A stretch of 47,922 nucleotides of DNA from Streptomyces sp. Ru71 (GTDB taxonomy: Bacteria > Actinomycetota > Actinomycetes > Streptomycetales > Streptomycetaceae), in the NCBI RefSeq assembly GCF_002920535.1, contig NZ_PQSS01000057.1:1-47922 (forward strand), written 5' to 3'. The translations under genes were made by a program, and so were the position numbers. Below the pieces are notes generated by a model. The model ran no database searches. It was given only the letters and a program-made list of their open reading frames with translations, and had not been told where the DNA came from. Of this stretch, positions 24,191 to 33,551 are shown one piece after another (position 1 is the stretch's first letter; the number at the start of each line of letters is the position of its first letter).

Positions 24191-27100
24191 ATGAATCGCT
24201 ATCAGCCGCCCTCGCCCTGGGCGAGACGGCGGCTCTGGCGCGACAGACGCATGCGCTATGTCGCAGGCAGTCTGGCCCTCGCCCTGTCCGTCGCCGCGCT
24301 GGACGGGGCCACCGCGGCCGCGCAGACCCCGACCGGGAAGAACTCCGCGGCATCCGGCCCCGCGCAGGCCGCCGACCAGGCGTCCGCGCTGCTCATGGCA
24401 CGCCTGCAGAACCGTGACATCGAGGTGCTGTCGTCCCGCACGGAGCAGTCCACCACCTGGGCCCTGCCGTCCGGCGCCCTGCGGACGTCCGTCTACGCGG
24501 GACCGATACGCACCCACAAGGACGGTGTCTGGCAGGACATCGACACCTCGCTGCGGGACACCGGCCCCTCGGTGACGCCCAAGGCCGCGGCAGCGGACGT
24601 GCGGCTGTCCGACGGCGGCGACGACAAGCTGGCCTCCGTGACCAAGGGCAGGACGTCCTTCGGCCTCGGCTGGCAGAGCAAGCTCCCGGCGCCCCGGCTC
24701 AAGGGTTCCACCGCCTCCTACGACCTGGGCCGCGGCCAGACACTTGAGGTCACCGCTCTGGAGCAGGGCTTCTCCGAGAACGTCGTCCTGTCCCAGGCGC
24801 CGGATGCCGCGGTGTCGTACCGCATCCCGCTCCACCTGGACGGCCTGAAGCTGTCCAAGGCGGCCTCCGGCCACCTGCTGCTGAACGACGCCGCCGGACA
24901 CCTCGTCGCCGAGGCGCCCGCGCCCCGGATGTGGGACTCCTCCAAGGACTCCCGCTCGGGCGAGTCGAAGAACGTGGCCCCGGTCGGCACGGCCATCGAG
25001 ACGGCCGCCGACGGATCGCAGACCCTGGTCCTCACCCCGGACGCCGGCTACCTGGCCCGCAAGGACCTGAAGTACCCCGTCACCGTGGACCCGACGTCCA
25101 CGCTGGCCGTCACCACCGACACCTGGGTGCAGACGCCGGACTACCCCGACTCCCAGGTCTCCTCGGCCGAGCTGAAGTCGGGCACGTACGACACGGGCGC
25201 CGACAAGGCCCGCTCCTACCTGAAGTTCGACGTGTCCGCCTTCAAGGGCAAGCACATCCTGGACACCAACCTCGCCCTGTACTCGTACTACTCCTCGACG
25301 TGCGCCACCACGGGAGCCGGTACCGAGGTGCGGCGGGTCACCGCCGACTGGAGCTCCTCCGCCATCACCTGGAGCGCCCAGCCCGCCACCACGACCACCG
25401 GCGCGGTGGTCAACAAGGCCGCCCTGGGCTACAACTCCACCTGCCCCGGCGGCACGATGAACTTCGACATCGACGCCATCGTGCAGGCCTGGGCGAGCGG
25501 CTCGGCCAACTACGGCCTGCGCATCGCGGGCGCCGACGAGACCGACCCGCTGACGTGGCGGCGGTTCCGCTCGGCCAACTACATCAGCGGTGACAACTCC
25601 GTCGAGCCGCACCTGACGGTGACGTACAACTCGTACCCCGCCGTCCCGGCCAGTGCGGCCATCTCGCCGAGCGCCGTCAACGCCTACAACGGCAAGCGCT
25701 ACGTCACCTCCCTCACGCCGGTCCTGTCGGCGAAGGTGAGCGACGCCGACGGCAGCACGGTCAAGGCGCAGTTCGAGGTCACCCCGGACCCCGCCTACAA
25801 CGACACGACCTACACGTACACGGCAACCACCGCGTCCGTGGCCTCGGGCGGCACGGCGCAGCTGACCATTCCCTCGGCCAACGCCTTCCCGGCCGGTGCG
25901 CACCTGCGCTACCGCGTGCGCGGCTACGACGGCACCGACTACGGCACCTGGACGGGCTACAACACCTTCGTCCTGAACACCGCCAAGCCGGTGGCGCCCA
26001 CGATCTCGTGCACGCCGTACGCCAAGGACACCTGGACCGCCAAGTCGGCCAACGGTGCCCAGTGCACCCTGGACACGACCTCCACCGACGGCCAGGGCTA
26101 CTACTGGGGTCTGGACGACGCGAACACGCCCAACCGCGTCGACGACACCACGGACGGCACCGGCGGTGACGCGCTGACGGTGACCGTGCAGCCGGGCGAC
26201 GGCTGGCACAGCCTGTACGCCAAGACCATCGACTCCGGCGGCAACCTGTCCACGACGACGACCGAGTACCGCTTCGGTGTCGGCGCCGACGGCGCCGCGA
26301 TGGTCTCACCGCGCGACGGCGACCGCCCGGCCCGCCGGGTCGCGCTCACCTCGACCGGCCGCACCAGCTACACCGGTGTGACGTACCAGTACCGCCGCGG
26401 CGAGACCGACGCGTGGCAGAACGTGCCGCTCGGCGACGTGACCGTCAACTCCACCGGCGCCGCGGTCGGTTCGTGGCCGCTGCCCGCCCCGAACGGTGCG
26501 CCCGCCGCGCTGACGTGGAACATCACCACCTCCATCGCGCAGGACGGCCCGATCGACATCCGTGCCGCGTTCACCGACGGCACCACCACCGGCTACAGCC
26601 AGCCGGTCACGGTCACCGTGGACCGCGAGGCGGGCGACGCGCCCACCCAGGAGGTGGGTCCCGGTGAGGTGAACCTGCTGACCGGTGACTTCTCCCTCTC
26701 GGAGAGCGACGCCGGCGGCTTCGGTCTGACGGCCACGCGCAGCACCTCGTCCCGCCGGGCGACGACCGACGACGGCATCGAGGGCCAGGCCGCCATCTTC
26801 GGCCCCGACTGGATCTCCGGCATCACGGCGGACGCCAGCGGGTCGGACTGGACCAGCATCCGCAAGACGTCCGCGACCTCCGTGGAACTGGTCGACACGC
26901 AGGGCCGCGGCATCGGCTTCACGGCGACCAACGCCGGCGGCTGGAAGCCGGAGCCCGGCTCGGAGTCGCTGACCCTCACCGGGTCGCTGACCGGATCGTT
27001 CACCCTGAAGGACACCTCCGGCACGACCACCTCGTTCGCCAAGGTCGACCCCGCCGCGACGGCGTGGCAGGAGACCACCTCCTACCGGCCGACCTCCAAC

Positions 27101-30100
27101 TCCACGACCACGGTCGTCTCGGAGAAGGTCGTCTCCGGGACGCAGACCCTGGCCCGGCCCAAGTACGTGATCGCGCCGACCTCGGCGGTCACCGCCGACA
27201 CCTGCGCCGCCACGCCCGCCGCCAAGGGCTGCCGGATGCTGGAGTACGTCTACGCGTCCACCACCACCGCCACGTCCTCGGCGTTCGGTGACGTCGCGGG
27301 CCAGGTGAAGGAGATCAGGCTGCGCTCCACCGCGCCCGGCGCCTCGGCGTCCACGGCCACGGCGGTGCAGACCTTCGCCTACGACACGGCCGGCCACCTG
27401 CGCCAGGCGTGGAACCCGCAGATCACCCCGTCGCTGAAGACGGCGTACGAGTACGACGGCGCCGGCCGCGTCACCAAGCTGACGCCGCCCGGTGAACTGC
27501 CGTGGACCTTCTCCTACGGCAAGGCGGGCAACGCCGCGACCGCCGGTGACGGCATGCTGCTCAAGACGTCCCGCCCCGCCCTGCGCCAGGGCAGCGCCGA
27601 CGTCACCGAGGGCACCGCGGACACCAGCGTCGTCTACGACGTCCCGCTGACCGGCACCACGGCGCCGTACGCCATGGGCGCCACCGATGTGCAGGCCTGG
27701 GGCCAGACGGACGTGCCCACGGACGCCACGGCCATCTTCCCCGCGGACACCGCGCCCGCGTCCAACGACGGCCGCACCCTGTCCGCCGGCGCCTACCAGC
27801 GCGCCACCATCTCCTACATCGACGCCTCCGGACGCGGCGTCAACGGCGCGGACCCGGGCGGTCACATCGACGTCACCGAGTACAACGCGCTGGGCAACCA
27901 GGTCCGCGAGCTGACCGCGAGCGACCGCCGGATGGCGCTGGCCACCTCCGGTGACGACCTGAACCGGCTCACCCTGCTGGGCATCAGCGACGCCTCCACG
28001 GCCGAGCGCGCGCGGCAGCTGTCCACCTCGTACGTGTACAGCGGTGACGGCCGTCTGCAGCTGGAGGAGTTCGGGCCGCTGCACCTGACCACCCTCACCT
28101 CGGCCCTCAAGGCGGGCACGGGTGGCACCGACCTGCCGGCCGGCACCGAGGTCGCCGCGCGCACGCACACCGTCACCGCCTACGACGGCGGGCGTCCCAC
28201 CGACGGGTCGGCCAAGGTCAGCGACCTGCCCACCCAGGTGAGCGTCGGCGCGCACGTGGACGGCTACCCGTCCGACGCCGACGTGCGGGTCAACAAGAAC
28301 ACCTACGACTGGGCCACCGGTCTGCAGACCTCCACCGTCGAGGACGCGGGCGGTCTGAACCTCACCCGGACCACCTCCTACGACGCCCAGGGCCGAGTCG
28401 TGAAGACGACCCTGCCGAAGTCGAACGGCGCGGACGCCGGGGCGACGGTGACGACCTACTGGTCGGCCAGCGGCACCGGGGCTTGCCAGGGCCGCCCCGA
28501 GTGGGCCGACCTGCAGTGCTCCACCGCTCCCGCCGCCGCCGTCACCGGAGACGGCTCCAACCCGGCCCAGGTGCCCACCCGGACCGTCGAGTACGACTGG
28601 TGGGGCAACCCGGCGAAGGTCACCGAGACCGCCAACGGGGCGACCCGCACCACCACCCTGACCGCCGACGGCGCGGGCCGCACGGTCTCCGCGTCGCTCA
28701 CCGGCGGCATCGGGACCGCGGTGCCGGACACCACCAACACGTTCGACCCGGCGACGGGCCGCACCACCACGGTGACGTCCAACGGGAAGACCATCACCAC
28801 GGCCTACGACAAGCTCGGCCGGGTCATCTCCTACAACGACGGCGCCGGCAACACCCGCACCGCCGAGTACGACGTCCTGGGCCGCCCGCTCAAGGTCAGC
28901 GACTCGTCCCCGTCGACGACGACCTACGCCTACGACACGGCGAAGGAGCCCCGCGGGCTCCCCACCTCCCTGACCGACTCCGTGGCGGGCACCTTCAACG
29001 CCGCCTACGGCCCGGACGGGCAGCTCACCACCGAGACCCTGCCCGGCGGCTACACGCTGAACCTCGGCTTCAACGAGATCGGCGAGAACACCTCCCGGAT
29101 CTACACCCGTGACACCGACGGCGCGATCCTGCTGGCGGACACCGCGGACTACTCCGCGCACGGGCAGATCGTCCACCACAACGGCACCGCGGGAGACACC
29201 ACCGAGCAGGACTACGTCTACGACAACGCCGGGCGGCTCACCCGCACCGACGACACCGCCGCGGACGAGACCTGCACCCGGCGTGCCTACGCGCTGGACG
29301 GCAACACCAACCGCACCGGTCTGACCACCAGCGTCAGCGCACCCGGAGACGGCTGCACCGACACCGGCGCCACCACGGTGACCAGCACCTACGACAGCGC
29401 CGACCGGATCGTCGGAACGGGCGTGGCCTACGACGCCTTCGGCCGGACCACCACCCAGGCGAGCGGCACCACCATCGAGTACTACGCGCACGACCTGGTG
29501 CGCCGGCAGACCGCCGGCACCCAGCGTCAGACGTGGGACCTCGACGCGGCCGGACGCCTGGCCTCGTGGACCACGGAGACGCAGAACGCCGACGGCACCT
29601 GGGCCCAGACCGGCCAGAAGACGAACCACTACGGCTCGGCCGACGACAGCCCGGACTGGGTGACGGAGAACTCCTCCGGTCTCATCACCCGCAACGTCCG
29701 CGGCCTGAGCGGCAAGCTGGAGGCCGTCACGGGCGCCACCGGAGGCGTCGTCCTGCAACTGACCGGCCTGCACGGCGACATCGGTCTGACGCTCCCGCTC
29801 GACGCCGGCCAGGCACCGACGGTGCTGCGCCAGGACGAGTACGGCAACGCCGTCACCGGCAGCGCCGGCGCCCGCTACGGCTGGCTCGGCAGCGAGATGC
29901 GGTCCGCCGAGACGCCGACCGGGGCCGTGCTGATGGGCGTGCGCCTGTACGACCCGACGCAGGGACGCTTCCTGTCGATGGACCCGGTCCCGGGTGGCAG
30001 CGACAACGCTTACGAATACGCCGGCGCCGACCCGGTCAACCAGGTCGACCTCGACGGCAAGTGGCACCGCTGGCGCACCAAGCACTACTTCTTCGGCAAG

Positions 30101-30442
30101 GTCGTCGGCCACTCCTGGAAGTACTGGGACTACTGGGGCTGGGACGCGGGCCTGCACATCGGCTCCTCCGTCCGCGTCTACTTCAACTGGTGGGCGACGA
30201 AGAAGATGGCCAACGAGGGCCCGTACGTCCTCACGGCCTACGGCTTCATCGCCGGCATCATCGCGTGCATCAACGTGTACGCGGGCGCCGTGGCCGCCAT
30301 TCTCGGTCTGTACGCGGCGCTGATCGTGTGGGCGGCGTACCGGGCCAAGGAACGGGGCAAGTGCCTGAAGTTGTTCAGCACCCAGAAGTGGGTGGGCACC
30401 TACCCCGTGGGTTACGTGTCCTACGCGTACGTCCGCTGCTGA
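24191..30442 (+). CDS. Secreted RHS/YD-repeat polymorphic toxin protein
   Basis: A 2083-residue secreted protein. Residues 1-48 form a signal peptide with an arginine-rich start (ARRRLWRDRRMR), a hydrophobic core and an Ala-rich cleavage zone. A DNRLRE-type domain around 295-460 has AELKSGTYDTGADKARSYLK and FNIDAIVQAWASG-like text. YD repeats run from about 1075 to 1900 (YDGAGRVTKL, YDKLGRVISY, YDVLGRPLKV). The RHS core ends with YDPTQGRFLSMDPVPGG and DPVNQVDLDGK. The 126-residue tip (1958-2083) is Trp/Tyr-rich, with a hydrophobic stretch of about 40 residues, and is not a nuclease type I recognise. WapA-like proteins use the tip as a contact-delivered toxin. A terminator follows directly. 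Confidence 0.9.
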   Translation: MNRYQPPSPWARRRLWRDRRMRYVAGSLALALSVAALDGATAAAQTPTGKNSAASGPAQAADQASALLMARLQNRDIEVLSSRTEQSTTWALPSGALRTSVYAGPIRTHKDGVWQDIDTSLRDTGPSVTPKAAAADVRLSDGGDDKLASVTKGRTSFGLGWQSKLPAPRLKGSTASYDLGRGQTLEVTALEQGFSENVVLSQAPDAAVSYRIPLHLDGLKLSKAASGHLLLNDAAGHLVAEAPAPRMWDSSKDSRSGESKNVAPVGTAIETAADGSQTLVLTPDAGYLARKDLKYPVTVDPTSTLAVTTDTWVQTPDYPDSQVSSAELKSGTYDTGADKARSYLKFDVSAFKGKHILDTNLALYSYYSSTCATTGAGTEVRRVTADWSSSAITWSAQPATTTTGAVVNKAALGYNSTCPGGTMNFDIDAIVQAWASGSANYGLRIAGADETDPLTWRRFRSANYISGDNSVEPHLTVTYNSYPAVPASAAISPSAVNAYNGKRYVTSLTPVLSAKVSDADGSTVKAQFEVTPDPAYNDTTYTYTATTASVASGGTAQLTIPSANAFPAGAHLRYRVRGYDGTDYGTWTGYNTFVLNTAKPVAPTISCTPYAKDTWTAKSANGAQCTLDTTSTDGQGYYWGLDDANTPNRVDDTTDGTGGDALTVTVQPGDGWHSLYAKTIDSGGNLSTTTTEYRFGVGADGAAMVSPRDGDRPARRVALTSTGRTSYTGVTYQYRRGETDAWQNVPLGDVTVNSTGAAVGSWPLPAPNGAPAALTWNITTSIAQDGPIDIRAAFTDGTTTGYSQPVTVTVDREAGDAPTQEVGPGEVNLLTGDFSLSESDAGGFGLTATRSTSSRRATTDDGIEGQAAIFGPDWISGITADASGSDWTSIRKTSATSVELVDTQGRGIGFTATNAGGWKPEPGSESLTLTGSLTGSFTLKDTSGTTTSFAKVDPAATAWQETTSYRPTSNSTTTVVSEKVVSGTQTLARPKYVIAPTSAVTADTCAATPAAKGCRMLEYVYASTTTATSSAFGDVAGQVKEIRLRSTAPGASASTATAVQTFAYDTAGHLRQAWNPQITPSLKTAYEYDGAGRVTKLTPPGELPWTFSYGKAGNAATAGDGMLLKTSRPALRQGSADVTEGTADTSVVYDVPLTGTTAPYAMGATDVQAWGQTDVPTDATAIFPADTAPASNDGRTLSAGAYQRATISYIDASGRGVNGADPGGHIDVTEYNALGNQVRELTASDRRMALATSGDDLNRLTLLGISDASTAERARQLSTSYVYSGDGRLQLEEFGPLHLTTLTSALKAGTGGTDLPAGTEVAARTHTVTAYDGGRPTDGSAKVSDLPTQVSVGAHVDGYPSDADVRVNKNTYDWATGLQTSTVEDAGGLNLTRTTSYDAQGRVVKTTLPKSNGADAGATVTTYWSASGTGACQGRPEWADLQCSTAPAAAVTGDGSNPAQVPTRTVEYDWWGNPAKVTETANGATRTTTLTADGAGRTVSASLTGGIGTAVPDTTNTFDPATGRTTTVTSNGKTITTAYDKLGRVISYNDGAGNTRTAEYDVLGRPLKVSDSSPSTTTYAYDTAKEPRGLPTSLTDSVAGTFNAAYGPDGQLTTETLPGGYTLNLGFNEIGENTSRIYTRDTDGAILLADTADYSAHGQIVHHNGTAGDTTEQDYVYDNAGRLTRTDDTAADETCTRRAYALDGNTNRTGLTTSVSAPGDGCTDTGATTVTSTYDSADRIVGTGVAYDAFGRTTTQASGTTIEYYAHDLVRRQTAGTQRQTWDLDAAGRLASWTTETQNADGTWAQTGQKTNHYGSADDSPDWVTENSSGLITRNVRGLSGKLEAVTGATGGVVLQLTGLHGDIGLTLPLDAGQAPTVLRQDEYGNAVTGSAGARYGWLGSEMRSAETPTGAVLMGVRLYDPTQGRFLSMDPVPGGSDNAYEYAGADPVNQVDLDGKWHRWRTKHYFFGKVVGHSWKYWDYWGWDAGLHIGSSVRVYFNWWATKKMANEGPYVLTAYGFIAGIIACINVYAGAVAAILGLYAALIVWAAYRAKERGKCLKLFSTQKWVGTYPVGYVSYAYVRC

Positions 30443-30469
30443 CCGGCTGACACCACCGCGAAGCGGTGA

Positions 30470-30505
30470 GCCCGTCCGGTGGCCGCTCCCGGCCACCGGA
30501 CGGGC
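30470..30505 (+). terminator. Strong terminator after the RHS gene
   Basis: Perfect 15-base arms 30470-30484 (GCCCGTCCGGTGGCC) and 30491-30505 (GGCCACCGGACGGGC) flank a 6-base loop, 27 bases after the RHS stop codon. It lies between the RHS gene and the small membrane protein gene, so the latter may need its own promoter or read-through. Confidence 0.75.
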
Positions 30506-30543
30506 CCCCATCCCCCTCCCCCTACACCCCTCAAGGACCCACG

Positions 30544-30744
30544 ATGAAGCGAGGACCCGCCTTCGGTGCCGCCTCCGTCATCCTGTTCGTCTTCGGATTC
30601 GTGTTCGCCATCCTCTATGTCGCCGACCTCACGACGGGTGGCGACGGCCCCAGGGCATTCATCGAGTCCGCCTGCGCGCTGCTGGCGGGATCCTGGCTCG
30701 CCGGGCTGCTGCACACGCGTCAGGCCGCCAAGCGGCGCCGCTGA
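30544..30744 (+). CDS. Small two-helix membrane protein, candidate RHS immunity protein
   Basis: A 66-residue protein: a short basic start (MKRG), transmembrane segment ASVILFVFGFVFAILYV at about 9-26, a short polar loop (ADLTTGGDGP), a second hydrophobic segment FIESACALLAGSWLAGLL, and a basic tail (RQAAKRRR). ATG 30544 has AAGGAC about 5 bases upstream. It is the first gene after the RHS toxin gene on the same strand, where immunity genes normally sit, and a membrane protein would suit a tip domain that looks membrane-active. No family was recognised; it could also be an unrelated small membrane protein. Confidence 0.6.
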   Translation: MKRGPAFGAASVILFVFGFVFAILYVADLTTGGDGPRAFIESACALLAGSWLAGLLHTRQAAKRRR

Positions 30745-30787
30745 TCCGAAGCGGTTTCCTTCGCCTCCACGCCGACCGGGAAAGAAC

Positions 30788-31807
30788 ATGCGCCGAATCG
30801 CCCTGCCTCTGCTCGCCTGCGCCCTGGCCCTCGTCGGATGCAGCGCCGAGAAGACCTCGCCCTCCCAGGAGGCCGGCCACCGTCCTCTGCCCGCCCCGAC
30901 CGTGTCCGTGGCCCGCCGGCCGCTGCCGCCGGTGGTGCACACCGACGCCGTACTGCCCACGGTGCGCGGCGACTTCGGGAAGAAGCCGGTCATCACCGTC
31001 CCCAAGGCGGACCCGACCGGGAAGTTCGTGGTGACCCCCGCACTCACCGGTCACGGCCGTGAGGTCGCCGACCACGACATCGCGGTCGTGAACTACTCGG
31101 CCCGCGCCTGGAAGGCCGGCAAGGATCTGCCCGCCACCTTCGCCGGCGCCGGCAAGCCCGCGCACCCCGTGCTGTTCACGGTCGGCACCGGTGCGGTGCT
31201 GCCCGCCCTGGACCAGGCCGTGCGGGGGCAGAGCGTCGGCAGCCGGGTCCTGGTGGTGGCGCCGCCCCCGGCCGCCTACGGCAGCTCGGGCAACCCCGCC
31301 CTCGGGGTGTCGCCGACCGAGACGGTCGTCTTCGCGGTGGACATCGTCGACGCCGTGCCGGCCAAGGCCACCGTCCCAGGACGGCAGCACGGCGCCGGCG
31401 CGGGCCTGCCCAGCGTCCGGGCCGACGCCTCCTCCGTCTCCCTCGACGTGCCCGACGCGGCGCCCCCGAGGGACCTGGTCGTGCGCGGCCTCGTCGACGG
31501 CTCCGGGCCACGGGTCCGCGCGGGTCAGACGGTGGTGCTGAGGCGTGCCGGAGCCGTCTGGAACAGCAACCGAGGTGAGGACGACGTGGCGTTGTTCGAC
31601 ACCTCCTGGACGACGGGCCCCACGCCGGTGGTCGTGGGCCGGCACAACCTCGTCGAGGGCCTGGACCGGGCCCTCGTGGGCGCGACCGTGGGCAGCAGGC
31701 TGCTGGTCGTCGTACCCCCCGCGCTCGGTTACGGCTCCCAGGCGCAGCAGGGCATCCCCGCGCGCTCCAGCCTGGTCTTCGTCGTCGACGTCCTGGCCGC
31801 GAACTGA
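30788..31807 (+). CDS. Tandem FKBP-type peptidyl-prolyl isomerase lipoprotein
   Basis: A 339-residue lipoprotein: MRRIALPLLACALALVGCS has a lipobox LVGC with the lipidated Cys at residue 18. Two FKBP domains follow. The first (about 95-190) has FTVGTGAVLPALDQAVRGQ and VAPPPAAYGSS; the second (about 235-339) has VVGRHNLVEGLDRALVG and VVPPALGYGSQ, ending in FVVDVLA. Both keep the GxxVxxxLDxAxxGxxVGSRxxVxxPPxxxYG frame of the fold. It is anchored on the outer face of the membrane and probably helps fold secreted proteins. Two-domain secreted FKBPs are common in Streptomyces. It starts 43 bases after the small membrane gene. Confidence 0.9.
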   Translation: MRRIALPLLACALALVGCSAEKTSPSQEAGHRPLPAPTVSVARRPLPPVVHTDAVLPTVRGDFGKKPVITVPKADPTGKFVVTPALTGHGREVADHDIAVVNYSARAWKAGKDLPATFAGAGKPAHPVLFTVGTGAVLPALDQAVRGQSVGSRVLVVAPPPAAYGSSGNPALGVSPTETVVFAVDIVDAVPAKATVPGRQHGAGAGLPSVRADASSVSLDVPDAAPPRDLVVRGLVDGSGPRVRAGQTVVLRRAGAVWNSNRGEDDVALFDTSWTTGPTPVVVGRHNLVEGLDRALVGATVGSRLLVVVPPALGYGSQAQQGIPARSSLVFVVDVLAAN

Positions 31808-31815
31808 CCCCGGCC

Positions 31816-31841
31816 GCCGGGCCGTCGCCGGACGGCCCGGC
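31816..31841. terminator. Bidirectional terminator
   Basis: Perfect 11-base arms GCCGGGCCGTC (31816-31826) and GACGGCCCGGC (31831-31841) with a GCCG tetraloop sit between the convergent FKBP and arabinofuranosidase genes. Confidence 0.75.
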
Positions 31842-31850
31842 GTCGTCGTG

Positions 31851-33437
31851 TCAGGCCCAGGGGGAGGTCACGACCCAGCTCGTGTCGTCGGCCCAGGCCG
31901 TGGAGGTGTCCCAGGCGTGGCTGCCGCCGTGGCCGGCGATGTAGACGCCGTAGGCGTAGTGGCGTACGAAGTCGCCGGGGTAGTTGGCGGAGCGCAGCGA
32001 GACGCCCTGGCCGTTGTGGCTCGCCTGTGGGCAGAACGTGGCGTCCAGCCGGGACAGCGCGCTGCTGTCGATGCTGTCGACCCGCAGCCGGAAGTCGTAG
32101 TGGCGCAGGTACTGCCCGGGCCTGTCGGCGGACTCGAAGGAGACGCACGAGGCGTCGCCCAGTCCCGGGCGCACGATCCAGGTGGCGGCGGCCTTGTCGG
32201 CGGACGGACTGGAGGAGGAGACCGCCGCGATGGCGGCGTCGCTGCCGGCGCTGTCGTGCCGGAGGTAGTCGGCGCTGCAGCAGGGGGTGGTGGCCCGCAG
32301 CGAGATCCTGGACCCCACGGCGGGGGCGCCCGCCAGGGGGCTGGTGGCGTACCCGGCCGCGTCGATGTTGGCCTGGACGGCGTTCTCGGTCGCGTCCGAC
32401 GGGTATCCGGAGGTCATGACGCCCTCGTAGAAGGTGCCGGCGGAACCGTTGCTGTTGTCGCCGCCGATGCCGAGGATGATGGCGCCCTCCTTCTTCATCG
32501 GGTTGTAGCCCGAGGCGTTGGGGCGCGGTCCGCTGTAGTAGGTGGACAGGCCGCCGGACTGGGCGTTGCCGGCCCGGATCGCCCACTGGTTCGGGCCGCC
32601 CTTGACGATCGCGGTGAGGAACCGGTGGCTGACGCTGGGGTCGCCCGCGTTGTAGCCCGGGTTGACTCCGGAGAACAGGCCGTTCTCCAGGTCGGCCATG
32701 ACCCAGGGGCCGTTGCCGGTGCCGTAGCCCCACACCTTGATGTTGCCGAAGTAGACGGCCTCCATGGTGCCGTTGCCGTTGTCCCGGCTGTTGGTCTCGG
32801 CGTTGCCGTAGTCGAAGCAGCAACCGCCGTTGTGGTGGCTGCCGTCGAGGACCGCGTACATGCCTTCCGGCTGGTCCCCGGTGGCGATGCCGTTGGTGTG
32901 GTTGTTGCGGTAACCGGTGCCCGGGGCGATGAAGACGCCGTACGCCTTGTGGCCGCCCACGGTGACCGGGGCGGCGGATGCTTCGGCGAGGTTGTCGTAC
33001 CCGCCTGCCGCCGGGCCCTGGAATCCTCCGGGCGGGGCCTGGGTGAGGTGGTTGCCGCGGCCGGACTGGTCGTAGACGACGGTGATGAGGCAGCTCGTCC
33101 CCGCGCAGAAGGAGTCCTGCGCGGCGGCGTCGGCGTAACCGCCGGCGCCGAGCACGCCGATGTCCCGGGTGGCGCCGTCCGAGGCGCGTCTGACCTGGTA
33201 GAGACGGCCGTTGTAGGCGGAGTACAGGGCCCGGGTGGTGCTGTGCGCGGCCACGCAGGGGGTGCTGCCCGCGGCGTACAGGTCACAGGGCAGCGAGCCG
33301 GCGGCCACGGCGCCGCTGCCGGCGGAGGCCCGGCCGCCGAGCAGGGCCGTGGCCATGGCCAGCACGAGTGCCAGCAGCACGAGGGGCCTGGCGCGGCCTG
33401 AGCCGGACGATGCCCCGGAGCGTAAAGTCATGTCCAT
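31851..33437 (-). CDS. abfB: GH54 alpha-L-arabinofuranosidase with CBM42, secreted
   Basis: A 528-residue secreted enzyme. After an N-terminal signal (LVLLALVLAMATALLGG), the GH54 catalytic domain starts with LPCDLYAAGSTPCVAAHSTT and contains CLITVVYDQSGRGNHL and the vicinal-cysteine segment GGCCFDYGNAETNS, whose Glu is the expected nucleophile. The C-terminal ~150 residues are a CBM42 beta-trefoil with three repeats marked by SADYLRH, GQYLRHYDF and GDFVRHYAY. The pair is as in fungal AbfB. It removes arabinose side chains from arabinoxylan or arabinan. ATG 33437 is chosen; the frame extends to a TTG at 33482, but that adds residues in front of the signal peptide. Confidence 0.9.
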   Translation of the reverse strand: MDMTLRSGASSGSGRARPLVLLALVLAMATALLGGRASAGSGAVAAGSLPCDLYAAGSTPCVAAHSTTRALYSAYNGRLYQVRRASDGATRDIGVLGAGGYADAAAQDSFCAGTSCLITVVYDQSGRGNHLTQAPPGGFQGPAAGGYDNLAEASAAPVTVGGHKAYGVFIAPGTGYRNNHTNGIATGDQPEGMYAVLDGSHHNGGCCFDYGNAETNSRDNGNGTMEAVYFGNIKVWGYGTGNGPWVMADLENGLFSGVNPGYNAGDPSVSHRFLTAIVKGGPNQWAIRAGNAQSGGLSTYYSGPRPNASGYNPMKKEGAIILGIGGDNSNGSAGTFYEGVMTSGYPSDATENAVQANIDAAGYATSPLAGAPAVGSRISLRATTPCCSADYLRHDSAGSDAAIAAVSSSSPSADKAAATWIVRPGLGDASCVSFESADRPGQYLRHYDFRLRVDSIDSSALSRLDATFCPQASHNGQGVSLRSANYPGDFVRHYAYGVYIAGHGGSHAWDTSTAWADDTSWVVTSPWA

Positions 33438-33551
33438 GTCATCTCTGTGGGAGGGAGGTGGGGTGTTCGTCATTTCGAACAATGGTCGTGTTTACGGACA
33501 GTGTTTGATGATAGGAAGTGCCCGAAGACTGTCAACACTGTGGGGGAGACG

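Noticed and set aside
26306..30511. Very long minus-strand open frame (about 1400 codons) opposite the RHS gene
   Set aside because: It is the Val/Gly/Arg-rich antisense shadow of the RHS coding region, a usual effect of strong GC bias at the third codon position.
33438..33482. TTG-initiated 15-residue extension of the GH54 enzyme
   Set aside because: It would push polar residues in front of the signal peptide; the ATG at 33437 gives a normal signal.
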